Source: GWA1-54-10 sp038064795 (GTDB lineage Bacteria > Patescibacteriota > Minisyncoccia > Phycocordibacterales > SBAW01). From it: DNA of 20,664 nucleotides. A program made the translations under genes and the position numbers. Under the pieces are notes generated by a model. That model was not told the DNA's origin. It saw only the letters and a list, made by a program, of their open reading frames with translations, and made no database searches. This document shows, piece after piece, positions 5,525 to 12,346 of this stretch (within the stretch, counting starts at the first letter, position 1; each line of letters opens with the position of its first letter). Location: positions 1 through 20,664 of the forward strand of contig JBBTSH010000021.1 in assembly GCA_038064795.1 (NCBI GenBank), read 5' to 3'.

Positions 5525-6562
5525 TTAGTCTTCCCTGTCTCCATTTCTACCTTTGCTATTGCCGCTTTTATTCTTGGATTTTTCCACTTTTTGCCCGTCA
5601 TCGTCCTCGGAATGAGAGTCCCAGAAACGTTTTACGCTCTCCCCAAAGCGCTTGAGTATGCCCGGCGGGACGCGGTACTCATCGTCCATTTTTTTGAAGA
5701 TGCCGAACGGCAACCCTTGGACAAAGCCTTTGTGCTTGCCGTTATCTTTGTCATTGTCGTTGTCGTTGTCATCATCATTGGGTGTGGTGGTGGCGGTAGA
5801 GGTTGCAAGGACGGTGAGCTTTTCGCTTGAGCAGGTGCTCGTGGCGCCCGAGTTAAACTGATCGCCCGAGTAGTGCGCCTGCCAGTAGTACTCGCCCACC
5901 AGGTTGAACTGTATGCTGTCTGAGTTGGGGACCGAACCGTTGGTCACTGTTTTTATCCCTGCGCTTTGCGCGCCAAGCGTACAAGCGCCGTTGGTGTACA
6001 CGGCGTAGGACACGGTGCCGGATGCGTTTGCGGTTTCGTTGTTCAAGGTTGCCGTGTCGAAGACAAAGGCGCCGGCATGCACGGTCGAGGTCGAAAGATT
6101 AGTGGCGATCGAAACGCTCGGCGCTGTGGCCGTGAGCGGGGCGCACGAACTTTCAGACGGGACATTGATGCTGTCGCCGTTGTAGCGCACGCGGTACGAA
6201 AGTCCGCTTGCACCGACGCTCGTAGTTGCAGACTCGGCAACACCGGCAACGAGGGCTACCCCCGCCTCAGTCGTGGGAGAACCCGAACAAGACATGTTTG
6301 GATAAAGATTAAAATCTACCGTGCCGGTGGGTATCGTTGTCGAGGCGGTGCTTGATGCCACCGAGGCATTGGCGTGGATGCTCGTGCCAAGCGGTGCCTG
6401 GAGGAGTGGCGCATGTGCGCTGTCGTGGATCGTTACCGTGATTTCAGGACCAACCTCCGCACTGGCAAATATCGCCCATAGTGATGCTGAGGCGATGATG
6501 AGTGCGGCGGCTGCAAACAGTATCGACATTCGCGGACGGATCAAAAATGTTGGCATATACAT
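5525..6562 (-). CDS. Exported protein with two Ig-like domains and an Asp/Asn tract
   Basis: The 345-residue protein has an N-terminal signal or anchor helix (12-35, ending FASAEV). Two related beta-rich domains follow. Repeat 1 (about 38-147) contains PTGTVDFNLYPNMSCSG and LSYRVRYNGDS. Repeat 2 (about 148-250) contains ASGTVSYAVYTNGACT and YYWQAHYSGDQF. Each has two cysteines in equivalent places (92/140 and 194/244), suggesting one disulfide per domain outside the cell. An acidic Asp/Asn tract (263-274) is encoded by near-repeats of GACAAT/GACAAC. The C-terminus is charged and contains YRVPPGILKRFGE, a motif I have seen in other CPR exported proteins. A surface or adhesion role is possible. 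No enzyme motif is seen. Confidence 0.8.
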   Translation of the reverse strand: MYMPTFLIRPRMSILFAAAALIIASASLWAIFASAEVGPEITVTIHDSAHAPLLQAPLGTSIHANASVASSTASTTIPTGTVDFNLYPNMSCSGSPTTEAGVALVAGVAESATTSVGASGLSYRVRYNGDSINVPSESSCAPLTATAPSVSIATNLSTSTVHAGAFVFDTATLNNETANASGTVSYAVYTNGACTLGAQSAGIKTVTNGSVPNSDSIQFNLVGEYYWQAHYSGDQFNSGATSTCSSEKLTVLATSTATTTPNDDDNDNDNDKDNGKHKGFVQGLPFGIFKKMDDEYRVPPGILKRFGESVKRFWDSHSEDDDGQKVEKSKNKSGNSKGRNGDRED

Positions 6563-6637
6563 AGGTACTAGGGGGGGTTAACAGATAAAGACTCTACGGT
6601 ATATGCAGACGGGGCAAAAGTACAGTCCTTACCGTTC

Positions 6638-7129
6638 CTAACTTAAAAATATGCCGGCCAAGACACCGGCCCCGATGGCAACCCCGCCAATAACGAGCAT
6701 CCGCAGCGCATTTTTCATGAGGCGCGTCCGCGCAAGCGCACCCGAGAGCATCCCAAGCAAAAAGAGCGCCGCAAGCGAGTAGATGATGGAGAGCTGAAAG
6801 GCAGCCGTTGGCTCGTAGAGGATGTATGGGAAGAGCGGTATAAACCCCGCCACAAAGTATGAAAAAAACATGACTACCCCGCCGAATAAGGGGTGGCTGC
6901 CCGAATCCTCGATTTGCTGCGCATATTCTTGCGCCGATGTTTCGGAAAGAAAACTTCCCGCCGCCATCGAAAACGCCTCAACCAAAATGAGAACGACGCC
7001 GGTTAAAAAAATGGTACGTTCTTCAACGCCCGCTATGGCAATGCCCGAGAGCAGCCCCACGGTCGACACGAGCGAATCTTCGACCCCAAAAACAAAATTG
7101 CGAAAATAAATAGGGTTTCCCTGTAGCAT
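6638..7129 (-). CDS. Short VIT-family membrane protein
   Basis: The 163-residue product keeps the VIT core. It has YFRNFVFGVEDSLVSTVGLLSG near the N-terminus, VEAFSMAAGSFLSETSAQEY for helix 2, then FVAGFIPLFPYI and two final helices. It lacks most of the cytoplasmic metal-binding domain found in the 234-residue paralogue at 4559-5263. Only about 15 residues separate helix 2 from helix 3. It may still carry Fe2+ or Mn2+, or form part of a hetero-oligomer; this is inference. Two ATG codons are adjacent in frame. I choose the second (7129) because TATAAA (7136-7141) ends 6 nt upstream of it. It is followed by 75 nt without a gene before the Ig-like protein. Confidence 0.82.
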   Translation of the reverse strand: MLQGNPIYFRNFVFGVEDSLVSTVGLLSGIAIAGVEERTIFLTGVVLILVEAFSMAAGSFLSETSAQEYAQQIEDSGSHPLFGGVVMFFSYFVAGFIPLFPYILYEPTAAFQLSIIYSLAALFLLGMLSGALARTRLMKNALRMLVIGGVAIGAGVLAGIFLS

Positions 7130-7135
7130 CATGAC

Positions 7136-7141
7136 TTTATA
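7136..7141 (-). promoter_or_regulatory. -10 box of the short VIT gene (leaderless)
   Basis: TATAAA on the minus strand, 6 nt before ATG 7129 and only 3 nt before ATG 7132. The spacing therefore favours the second ATG. Confidence 0.5.
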
Positions 7142-7230
7142 CTAACCCAATAAACCGCGACCTCTTTAGTCTAGCAACTGCTGCAAAACTGGTAACACCC
7201 GCGCCGATGCGCGCGAGCGCACTTTCAGTG

Positions 7231-7256
7231 GCGCGGCAATCAAACGATTGCCGCGC
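7231..7256 (-). terminator. GC-rich hairpin after the cupredoxin-DoxX operon
   Basis: A perfect 11-bp stem (GCGCGGCAATC/GATTGCCGCGC) with a 4-nt loop lies 25 nt beyond the stop of the 7281-7904 gene. No T-run follows on either strand, so it may be a pause or processing hairpin rather than a full intrinsic terminator. Confidence 0.5.
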
Positions 7257-7280
7257 TTACGGATACGACCGTGTAGTTCA

Positions 7281-7904
7281 TTACTGCGCGATGAGAAGCG
7301 TGCGGCGGACCGTATCGAATGCACTTATGAGCGCCGCCTGGTCAAACTCCCGCACGGTGCCGACTGGATAGTTGCCGACGTCGGTCGAGTGGATATAGTA
7401 GCGGACCGCCGTGCAAGGTTTGGAGCCTTTGAGCGCATATACCGTTTCGACGTAGCGATTGCCTGCCGCCGCGCCGCTTGACGAAGCTACCGAATATTCG
7501 ACGCCGTTTTCCATAACGTCGGTCGGGCGGACATTCGCGGTGATAAAGATATCTCCCGTGCAGAGATTTGCGCGCGGCAGCTGCTCGACGCTCACGTACG
7601 TGCCGGCGGAGAGCGTCGTGCCGGTCGCCATTGCCAGGGGAACCGCTACCGAAACGCCGCGGATAGGCTTGCCGGAAAATCCGGTGTACGCATATGCATC
7701 ATTGAGCGTAAACTCCGGCGCGTAGTCGAAGGAAATACCCATCGTCGAAGAAGCGAAGGTTTTGACCGTTGGCTCCGTAGCGGCAGGCTCTTGTACCTCA
7801 ACCTTGGGCGCAAAAAGACTCTTGATAAAATCTGTCTTAACCAGCACATAGGCACCAATACCGATAATAATCAGGACAACAAGGCCGATAATCCAGGTTC
7901 TCAT
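7281..7904 (-). CDS. Membrane-anchored extracytoplasmic protein, unknown function
   Basis: This 207-residue protein has one N-terminal membrane helix (4-24, WIIGLVVLIIIGIGAYVLV), then a Pro/Glu/Thr linker. A beta-rich domain follows with STMGISFDYAPEFTL, GVSVAVPLAMATGTTLSAGTY and a C-terminal helix (FDQAALISAFDTVRRTLLI). The beta-strand then helix pattern resembles the small PsbP-like or user-lipid-type domains often seen in Parcubacteria, but I cannot place it in a family. Two cysteines (in NLCTGD and KPCTAV) could pair. It overlaps the upstream DoxX-like gene by 4 nt (ATGA), so translation is coupled. It is the last gene of the cupredoxin operon. Confidence 0.78.
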   Translation of the reverse strand: MRTWIIGLVVLIIIGIGAYVLVKTDFIKSLFAPKVEVQEPAATEPTVKTFASSTMGISFDYAPEFTLNDAYAYTGFSGKPIRGVSVAVPLAMATGTTLSAGTYVSVEQLPRANLCTGDIFITANVRPTDVMENGVEYSVASSSGAAAGNRYVETVYALKGSKPCTAVRYYIHSTDVGNYPVGTVREFDQAALISAFDTVRRTLLIAQ

Positions 7905-8275
7905 TCTTGTAGTATAGGGCGGGAAATTGCGAGCGCAAGGGCCGCCATGGCGATGGAAAGATCACGGAAAAGTATGGGAAATTCCTGCGGATTAAAGATC
8001 ACAATGGCCGTAAGCAGCGCCGCAGCTGTGAGCGAGGGCCAAACTATCTTCCACCCCGAGAGGATCCAGAGCGCGAGCACCACTTCAACCGCGCCGAAAG
8101 CGTGGAGCATCAGTGTTTCGTCCATGAACCCGCGGGTAAACGAAGGAAAGTAGCCTATCCACGCGGTGGGCTCAAAGAGCGCACTGACCGGCGGATACAA
8201 AAATGCAAGCGCGACTCCCGCGCGCAACAGCAGATACGCTGTTTTTTGTGCGTTCATATTACTTGTAGTGAGCAT
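7901..8275 (-). CDS. DoxX-like small membrane protein
   Basis: This 124-residue protein has four hydrophobic helices. The N-terminal TAYLLLRAGVALAFLYPPVSA and VVLALWILSGWKIVWPSLTAA fit the DoxX/DoxD-like fold, though it is more diverged than the DoxX protein at 1312-1698. It sits 7 nt after the cupredoxin stop, and overlaps the next gene by 4 nt. Association with a copper-type redox protein suggests an electron-transfer or redox-maintenance role at the membrane; this is inference. ATG 8275 is assumed; an in-frame ATG at 8257 is an alternative. Confidence 0.75.
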   Translation of the reverse strand: MLTTSNMNAQKTAYLLLRAGVALAFLYPPVSALFEPTAWIGYFPSFTRGFMDETLMLHAFGAVEVVLALWILSGWKIVWPSLTAAALLTAIVIFNPQEFPILFRDLSIAMAALALAISRPILQE

Positions 8276-8282
8276 CGTCGAA

Positions 8283-8762
8283 CTATTCTACTACGATCAC
8301 GCGGCCGAAGTTAGATGCATTTGAGTGGTTGTGGTACGCCCAGGTACCCGCTTTGTCGAAGGTGAAGCTGTACGTGGTGCCGGTCTTACATTGGTCGAAG
8401 GTGGTGTTGGCAGCGTCAGGACAGTGCTGCGAGAGTGCGGTTCCCGAGTAGACGGTGTGTGTGGGATGCTGCGCCGATGCGACCCACATGCTGCCGCCGC
8501 CTTCGTTGGTCCAGGTAACCGTGCCGCCTTTTTTAATCGTAACTTCCGCGGGAGAAAAACCGGAGTCTCCGTAGGTAATGCCAGCGGCCATGGGTGCGTC
8601 TTGAATCGCCGAGGTCTCGGGAATATCGCTGCCGGGGAGCGGCATGCCGCTCTCGACTGTATCAACGGTAGCGGGAGCTCCGGTCTGCGCAAACATGTAC
8701 CACCCTACGCCGAGCACCAGAATAACAACTACCACTATCCAAGTGAGTGTCGAAGTTTTCAT
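8283..8762 (-). CDS. Membrane-anchored cupredoxin-like protein
   Basis: The 159-residue protein has an N-terminal anchor helix (8-25), a flexible Pro/Ser/Glu linker, then a cupredoxin domain from about residue 60. The domain has ITYGDSGFSPAEVTIKKGGTVTWTNEGG, the usual strand and turn order, then QHPTHTVYSG with His99 and His102, and C-terminal TFDKAGTWAYHNHSNASNFGRVIVV. In plastocyanin-type sites the last loop gives Cys-His-Met ligands. Here it reads Tyr-His-Asn-His, so the copper-binding Cys is replaced by His. An inserted loop has Cys114 and Cys125, which may form a disulfide. It is the first gene of a three-gene unit. An extended -10 (TGCTATACT) lies 28 nt upstream of the ATG. Confidence 0.85.
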   Translation of the reverse strand: MKTSTLTWIVVVVILVLGVGWYMFAQTGAPATVDTVESGMPLPGSDIPETSAIQDAPMAAGITYGDSGFSPAEVTIKKGGTVTWTNEGGGSMWVASAQHPTHTVYSGTALSQHCPDAANTTFDQCKTGTTYSFTFDKAGTWAYHNHSNASNFGRVIVVE

Positions 8763-8854
8763 ATAGCTTTAGTCTTCATACAATGTCAGTATAGCATTTC
8801 ATCTAATACACACCTGCTCCTGTCGACACGGCGAAACGACGGTATACTGAATGT
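8763..8854. promoter_or_regulatory. Divergent promoter region
   Basis: This 92-nt gap separates divergent genes. On the plus strand TATACT (8843-8848) ends 6 nt before the ATG at 8855, predicting a leaderless message. On the minus strand TGCTATACT (-10 hexamer at about 8791-8796) could drive the cupredoxin operon with a leader of about 20-28 nt. Confidence 0.55.
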
Positions 8855-9100
8855 ATGGGAGACGAACAAAGTAAGCCGTGGGGACTCATTATTATCATGC
8901 TGCTTTTGGGATTAGTGCTCGGCGGAGGCGGCGGATTTTATATCGGACTCATGCAAGGCAAGATACAAGGCCTCACGGAAGCGCAGGCCGAGCAACAACT
9001 CGAAGCGCGGTCGCAAGCAACACTGCCGGTGGCGGACAATCCGCTTGACGGCGCCGACGCGAACCCGCTCCAGGATATACAAACTAATCCTTTTGAATAA
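8855..9100 (+). CDS. Small single-pass membrane protein, unknown function
   Basis: The 81-residue protein has one Gly-rich membrane helix (10-31, LIIIMLLLGLVLGGGGGFYI). A Gln/Glu/Ala-rich helix follows (GKIQGLTEAQAEQQLEARSQ), then a tail with repeated NPL/NPF motifs (DNPLDGADANPLQDIQTNPF). It starts right after a TATACT box with a 6-nt gap. The next gene begins 2 nt after its stop, so it is likely to be partnered with the exported Cys-repeat protein. No family is known to me; similar small anchored proteins appear beside Cys-repeat proteins in other CPR genomes (recollection, not checked). Confidence 0.75.
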   Translation: MGDEQSKPWGLIIIMLLLGLVLGGGGGFYIGLMQGKIQGLTEAQAEQQLEARSQATLPVADNPLDGADANPLQDIQTNPFE

Positions 9101-9102
9101 GT

Positions 9103-9954
9103 ATGCGTAAACTTTTTCTCTTGGGAGCGGTGCTCGGACTCTTCAGCGCCTCGCTCGCGCTCGCGCAAACGGTTTCGACCTCTTCGACGGACTCAGGGCA
9201 GGCAAGCTCACCGCAGGCCACGGCAACTTCTACACCGAGCACGGTTACCTTCCCCATCCCCGAGCTTGGGGATTGCGCTTCCAAACAAGCATGCAAAGCG
9301 TACTGCGACGCGCCGGAGCATAAAGAGGCGTGTCTCGCGTACGCTGAAGCGCATGGGCTCATGAGTAAGGCAAAAACTGCCGCCGCGCGCTTGATTATTA
9401 AAAAGTTGGGCCCCGGCGGATGCACGTCGGCCGCGGTGTGCCGCGCATACTGTGCCGAAGAGGCAAACCGCGAAGAGTGCTACACCTTTGCAGTGAAGCA
9501 CGGCATCAAATCGCAGGAAGAAGCGAATCAAAATAAAAATTTCCAAGCAGTACTGAAGGCCACCGGAGGTCCGGGCGGCTGTTTGCAAACCACAGAGTGC
9601 AAAGAGTATTGTGCCGACCCGTTGCATGCGACCGAGTGCCGCGCGTTTGCCGAGCTGCACGGCTTTATGCGTCTTAAAAATGTAATGTCGAGCACTTCTC
9701 CCGAGCGCTTTGGTAGCACCTCCCAACGCATGATGCCGCCCGCGCGGCTGGACAAAATGTCCTCGACGACCAATCGGTTGTATAAAAACGCATCAACAAG
9801 CCCAAAAAACTTAAACCGCCCGATACCGAGCAGCAACATCAAACCGCCGCCTCCCCCGCCGAGCACCGATGCCACGAGCCAGCCCAGTACCTACATCCCC
9901 CGCACCAGCTTGGGTGCCGGAGTGGCATTTATTCTTGAGTTTTTTGGTTGGTAA
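9103..9954 (+). CDS. Exported protein with three four-cysteine repeats
   Basis: This 283-residue protein has a clear signal peptide (1-21, cut after ALAQ) and a Ser/Thr linker. Three repeats follow with identical cysteine spacing C-x5-C-x3-C-x8-C: Cys58/64/68/77, 107/113/117/126 and 160/166/170/179. Repeats 2 and 3 begin GPGGC, and all run C-x-AYC or C-x-EYC and end with a helix such as AFAELHGF. The four cysteines per unit suggest two disulfides, so the domain acts outside the cell. A Ser/Pro-rich region with six prolines in a row follows, then a hydrophobic C-terminus (GAGVAFILEFFGW). I know such repeats only from CPR-type genomes, without a function. It lies 2 nt after the 81-residue gene. 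Confidence 0.82.
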   Translation: MRKLFLLGAVLGLFSASLALAQTVSTSSTDSGQASSPQATATSTPSTVTFPIPELGDCASKQACKAYCDAPEHKEACLAYAEAHGLMSKAKTAAARLIIKKLGPGGCTSAAVCRAYCAEEANREECYTFAVKHGIKSQEEANQNKNFQAVLKATGGPGGCLQTTECKEYCADPLHATECRAFAELHGFMRLKNVMSSTSPERFGSTSQRMMPPARLDKMSSTTNRLYKNASTSPKNLNRPIPSSNIKPPPPPPSTDATSQPSTYIPRTSLGAGVAFILEFFGW

Positions 9955-9961
9955 AAAACTC
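9937..9961. terminator. Bidirectional terminator-like hairpin between convergent genes
   Basis: GAGTTTTTT (9937-9945) and AAAAAACTC (9953-9961) form a 9-bp stem with a 7-nt loop. It overlaps the end of the Cys-repeat gene and the stop of the GH18 gene. The stem is AT-rich, so efficiency is uncertain. Confidence 0.45.
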
Positions 9962-11148
9962 TAGCGTTTGACAACCACCTCCCAAAAGCCGGGGGCTTGG
10001 CTGCCGTCGAGTTTAAAGATCGCAACCCCACGCACGCCGAGTTTTTTGGCGAGATCCATTTTGTCTTTGATCGCCTGCGCATCGCTCCACCAGACGATAT
10101 TGAACGGTGGCTCAAACTGCGCCGCAAGCGCCGCTTGCGAGTAAAGGGTCGCCGCGGGCGCCAACCCGCCTTGCGTAATGGACTCACTTTTATCGGGCTT
10201 GCGCTTCTTTTTTACCGTCGCTTCTTTGTACATAAACGACAGCTCCCCCGCCCCGTTGCGTACCGGGGGGATGTTGAGCTCTTTGGCCAAGTCGGTTGCA
10301 TAGCGCGGGTTAAACGCCCACAGCCTGTCGTAGCTGTAGCCGTATTGCGAGAGCGGCTTCACTGAATATTCGTAGCCGTAGGTCGGGATACCCAGTATGA
10401 GTTTTTTCTTGGGGATGGTCTTGGCGGCAAGGGTTATCACTTTTTCAACCCAGCCCGGGTCTGCAACAGGCACATAGGGAGCGGCGCGGGCGCGATTGAG
10501 CTTCACGTCGATAGCGCCCTGGTCGTAGGTCATAATCTGCACGCGGTCGCAGTATTTGTTGATCTCGACATAGTCGTTGGCATACACGGTTGCATCGGCC
10601 GGCGGAGTGCCGTCGTAGCGCGAGTCGAGCGGGGTGCGGGACTCGATGGTACAGTAGACCCACTTTTTGCCCATGCGCTGGTAGAGTCCTTTCAAAAAGG
10701 TAGAGAAATAGGGTTTGGTCTCGGCCCACTTGCCTTCAAAATCCAAATCAATGCCGTCGAAATTGTTTTGCATGACGAGCGCCGTTATCTCGTCTTCAAG
10801 CGCGATGCGTGTTTTTTGATTGCTCAGTATCCGGTGCATCGCAGCGGCATCGCTCCACATGACGGTCGGGATCACCCTGACTTTTTTCTTCTTAGCTTCA
10901 GCAAGAAATAAAACCCACGGCTCCTCGGTGAGTTTTGCGGTGTCGGCGAGCATGCCGTCGTTTTTAACGCTATAGCCGAAGGGATGCACGGTCGTTAACG
11001 CCGAAAGGTTAGGCAGCGTGTCTTGCGTACCCGTAGCCGCGCGCCAGTACGGTACCCATCCCGAGACTTCGAGCTTGGATGCCGCAGCCGCAAGGTTCGG
11101 CGTCGCAGCCATCAAAACAAACAGCAGTAACCAGATCTTTCCTTTCAT
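9961..11148 (-). CDS. Exported glycoside hydrolase family 18 protein
   Basis: From ATG 11148 the product has 395 residues. A signal peptide (1-22, KIWLLLFVLMAATPNLAAAA) precedes a GH18 barrel. The catalytic strand reads FDGIDLDFEG, the DxxDxDxE motif with the acid Glu138. Other GH18 marks are SGWVPYW near the N-terminus, IMTYD (about 205-209), LILGIPTYGYEY, and WWSDAQAIKDKMDLAKKLGVRGVAIFKLDG near the end. The type resembles bacterial spore-cortex or cell-wall N-acetylglucosaminidases (YaaH/SleL-like) more than chitinases. It could trim the cell's own or a host's peptidoglycan (inference). An upstream TTG (11172) is in frame but lies before the TATACT -10 box (11164-11169), so ATG 11148 is chosen. 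Confidence 0.9.
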   Translation of the reverse strand: MKGKIWLLLFVLMAATPNLAAAASKLEVSGWVPYWRAATGTQDTLPNLSALTTVHPFGYSVKNDGMLADTAKLTEEPWVLFLAEAKKKKVRVIPTVMWSDAAAMHRILSNQKTRIALEDEITALVMQNNFDGIDLDFEGKWAETKPYFSTFLKGLYQRMGKKWVYCTIESRTPLDSRYDGTPPADATVYANDYVEINKYCDRVQIMTYDQGAIDVKLNRARAAPYVPVADPGWVEKVITLAAKTIPKKKLILGIPTYGYEYSVKPLSQYGYSYDRLWAFNPRYATDLAKELNIPPVRNGAGELSFMYKEATVKKKRKPDKSESITQGGLAPAATLYSQAALAAQFEPPFNIVWWSDAQAIKDKMDLAKKLGVRGVAIFKLDGSQAPGFWEVVVKR

Positions 11149-11169
11149 GGTGTCGGTGACACTAGTATA
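11149..11169 (-). promoter_or_regulatory. GH18 promoter and leader hairpin
   Basis: TATACT (11164-11169) is 15 nt before the ATG. The short leader contains a perfect GTGTC-ACC-GACAC inverted repeat (11150-11162) that ends 1 nt before the start codon. It could be an operator or a hairpin that limits initiation. Confidence 0.4.
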
Positions 11170-11234
11170 CAAGATGTATTACAAGACAGAGAGCACGGAA
11201 GACCGCGCAATAAGACCGGAAGTACCGGGAGAGA

Positions 11235-11435
11235 CTAGCGGCCTTTCTTTTGTACGAACATCCAGCCGCGCATTGCCAGATAGCCGGCGATAATGAGCGC
11301 GAACCAGCTGACCCAGATCGGTATTTCAACTCCCCCGATAACCGCCTCCCACTGATAGTAGAGTCGCGCGGCGTGCAAAACGGCGAGGACGCCGAAAATT
11401 ATCGAAACTAACGCATAATATGTTTGCTTGTTCAT
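11235..11435 (-). CDS. Two-helix small membrane protein
   Basis: From ATG 11435 the product has 66 residues and two hydrophobic helices (YYALVSIIFGVLAVLHAARL and IPIWVSWFALIIAGYLAM). They are joined by a short loop (YYQWEAVIGGVE), and the C-terminus is basic (VQKKGR). I recall similar small membrane proteins from Parcubacteria but no function. An in-frame TTG at 11462 exists, but a TATAAC -10-like box sits 15 nt before the ATG, so the ATG is preferred. The gene lies between the GH18 and peptidoglycan-binding genes, with its promoter inside a long inverted repeat. The 62 nt between its stop and the GH18 promoter hold no further gene. Confidence 0.75.
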   Translation of the reverse strand: MNKQTYYALVSIIFGVLAVLHAARLYYQWEAVIGGVEIPIWVSWFALIIAGYLAMRGWMFVQKKGR

Positions 11436-11440
11436 GCTTA

Positions 11441-11479
11441 AAAAATTACTGTTATACCTCAAGTGTAGCAGTAATTTTT
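11441..11479. repeat. 11-bp inverted repeat around a promoter
   Basis: AAAAATTACTG (11441-11451) and CAGTAATTTTT (11469-11479) are perfect inverted repeats 17 nt apart. The spacer holds TATAAC, the likely -10 of the downstream two-helix gene. It may be an operator, or a terminator for the upstream gene, since T residues follow the second arm on the minus strand. Confidence 0.6.
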
Positions 11480-11514
11480 AGCCTTGCAGGGAGCGGTGTG
11501 GATGAACGTAGAAG

Positions 11515-12249
11515 CTAATTGCTGCCGGAATTAGTAGTGGTAGCCGTATCTTCATCATCGTCATCATCTTCGTCTTCATCATCCTCCTCATCATCTTCGT
11601 CCTCATCTTCATCTTCATCATCATCGTCATCGTCCGAATCTTTGCACACGTTGCCGGAACCGCTCGGATCGCACTTAATCTCTATTTCAATTTTTTCAAC
11701 TCCGTTTTTGATCTCAATTTTTATTTTAACGCGGGAGTTTGCAAGGTCTTCGCTGGTGATACCTGCGAGCAACTCGTTGATCCGTGCAAGAGTTTGAGGA
11801 CCGACAACCCCTGCCTGCTCAATCTTAAGCTTTGCCTGCAGACGTTTGACTGCAAGCTCGGTAAGCGGACCGAAAAAGCCCGTAATCAGACCTTCGGGAT
11901 ACAGTGACGGGTCAGTGGCGAGTATTTTTTGCAAGATACGCACGTCTTCGCCATTTGAGCCCATCCGCAAAAATGCCTTGAGCTTCAACCAATCGGTTGT
12001 GCTGGCGGTCGAGGTGCCAAATTTTGTTTTTAGTGCGCTGTTAATATTTGAATTTGAACTTGATTTGCCCTTCAACGAAGCTTCGACATTTTTAACTACC
12101 GCTTCGTCGGCTCCAAAGGATTCGACAAGATCAACGACCGCCTGTATTTGTGCGTCGGTAAGACTGGCTGCCTTTGCCGAAGCAGGCAATGCCACAAGCC
12201 CTAGCGCAAGCAGGGAAAGAGCGGCACTGGTTGAGATGAAATAACGCAT
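11515..12249 (-). CDS. Exported peptidoglycan-binding protein with Asp/Glu tail
   Basis: From ATG 12249 the product has 244 residues. A signal peptide (1-27, ending SAKAAS) is followed by a helical region with LTDAQIQAVVDLVESFGAD. A peptidoglycan-binding domain (PG_binding_1, about 95-162) has LRMGSNGEDVRILQKIL, ITGFFGPLTELAVKRLQAK and VVGPQTLARINELL. Next come alternating charged strands (VKIKIEIK and KIEIEIK) and two cysteines (193, 202). The tail of about 31 residues (204-234) is almost pure Asp/Glu, then Thr/Asn/Ser. It is likely to be anchored on the cell wall, with the acidic tail exposed; cation binding is possible (inference). An in-frame TTG at 12273 precedes the signal peptide and is less likely. 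Confidence 0.85.
   Translation of the reverse strand: MRYFISTSAALSLLALGLVALPASAKAASLTDAQIQAVVDLVESFGADEAVVKNVEASLKGKSSSNSNINSALKTKFGTSTASTTDWLKLKAFLRMGSNGEDVRILQKILATDPSLYPEGLITGFFGPLTELAVKRLQAKLKIEQAGVVGPQTLARINELLAGITSEDLANSRVKIKIEIKNGVEKIEIEIKCDPSGSGNVCKDSDDDDDDEDEDEDEDDEEDDEDEDDDDDEDTATTTNSGSN
11548..11640. repeat. Trinucleotide-rich tract encoding the acidic tail
   Basis: About 93 bp of GAT, GAC, GAA and GAG codons on the minus strand (seen as TCATC/TCTTC runs on plus) make an imperfect triplet repeat that could vary in length by slippage. Confidence 0.7.
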
Positions 12250-12308
12250 ACGAGTAACAAAATTAGTTAACAATAAGTACCCACTTTTATACTATCACGG
12301 GTTTTAGA

Positions 12309-12332
12309 CCTGAGGAGCGTAGCGACGAAGGG
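12309..12332 (+). repeat. 24-bp dispersed repeat, copy 1
   Basis: This intergenic element, starting CCTGAGGAGCG and ending GCGACGAAGGG, recurs in inverted orientation at 20552-20575 with one mismatch. It lies in the 97-nt gap after the copper operon, 15 nt beyond the cupredoxin stop. Confidence 0.7.
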
Positions 12333-12346
12333 CTACCGGTTAATGG

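Noticed and set aside
11519..11797. Plus-strand frame with a long poly-Ser run
   Set aside because: It is the antisense of the Asp/Glu codon tract in the peptidoglycan-binding gene.
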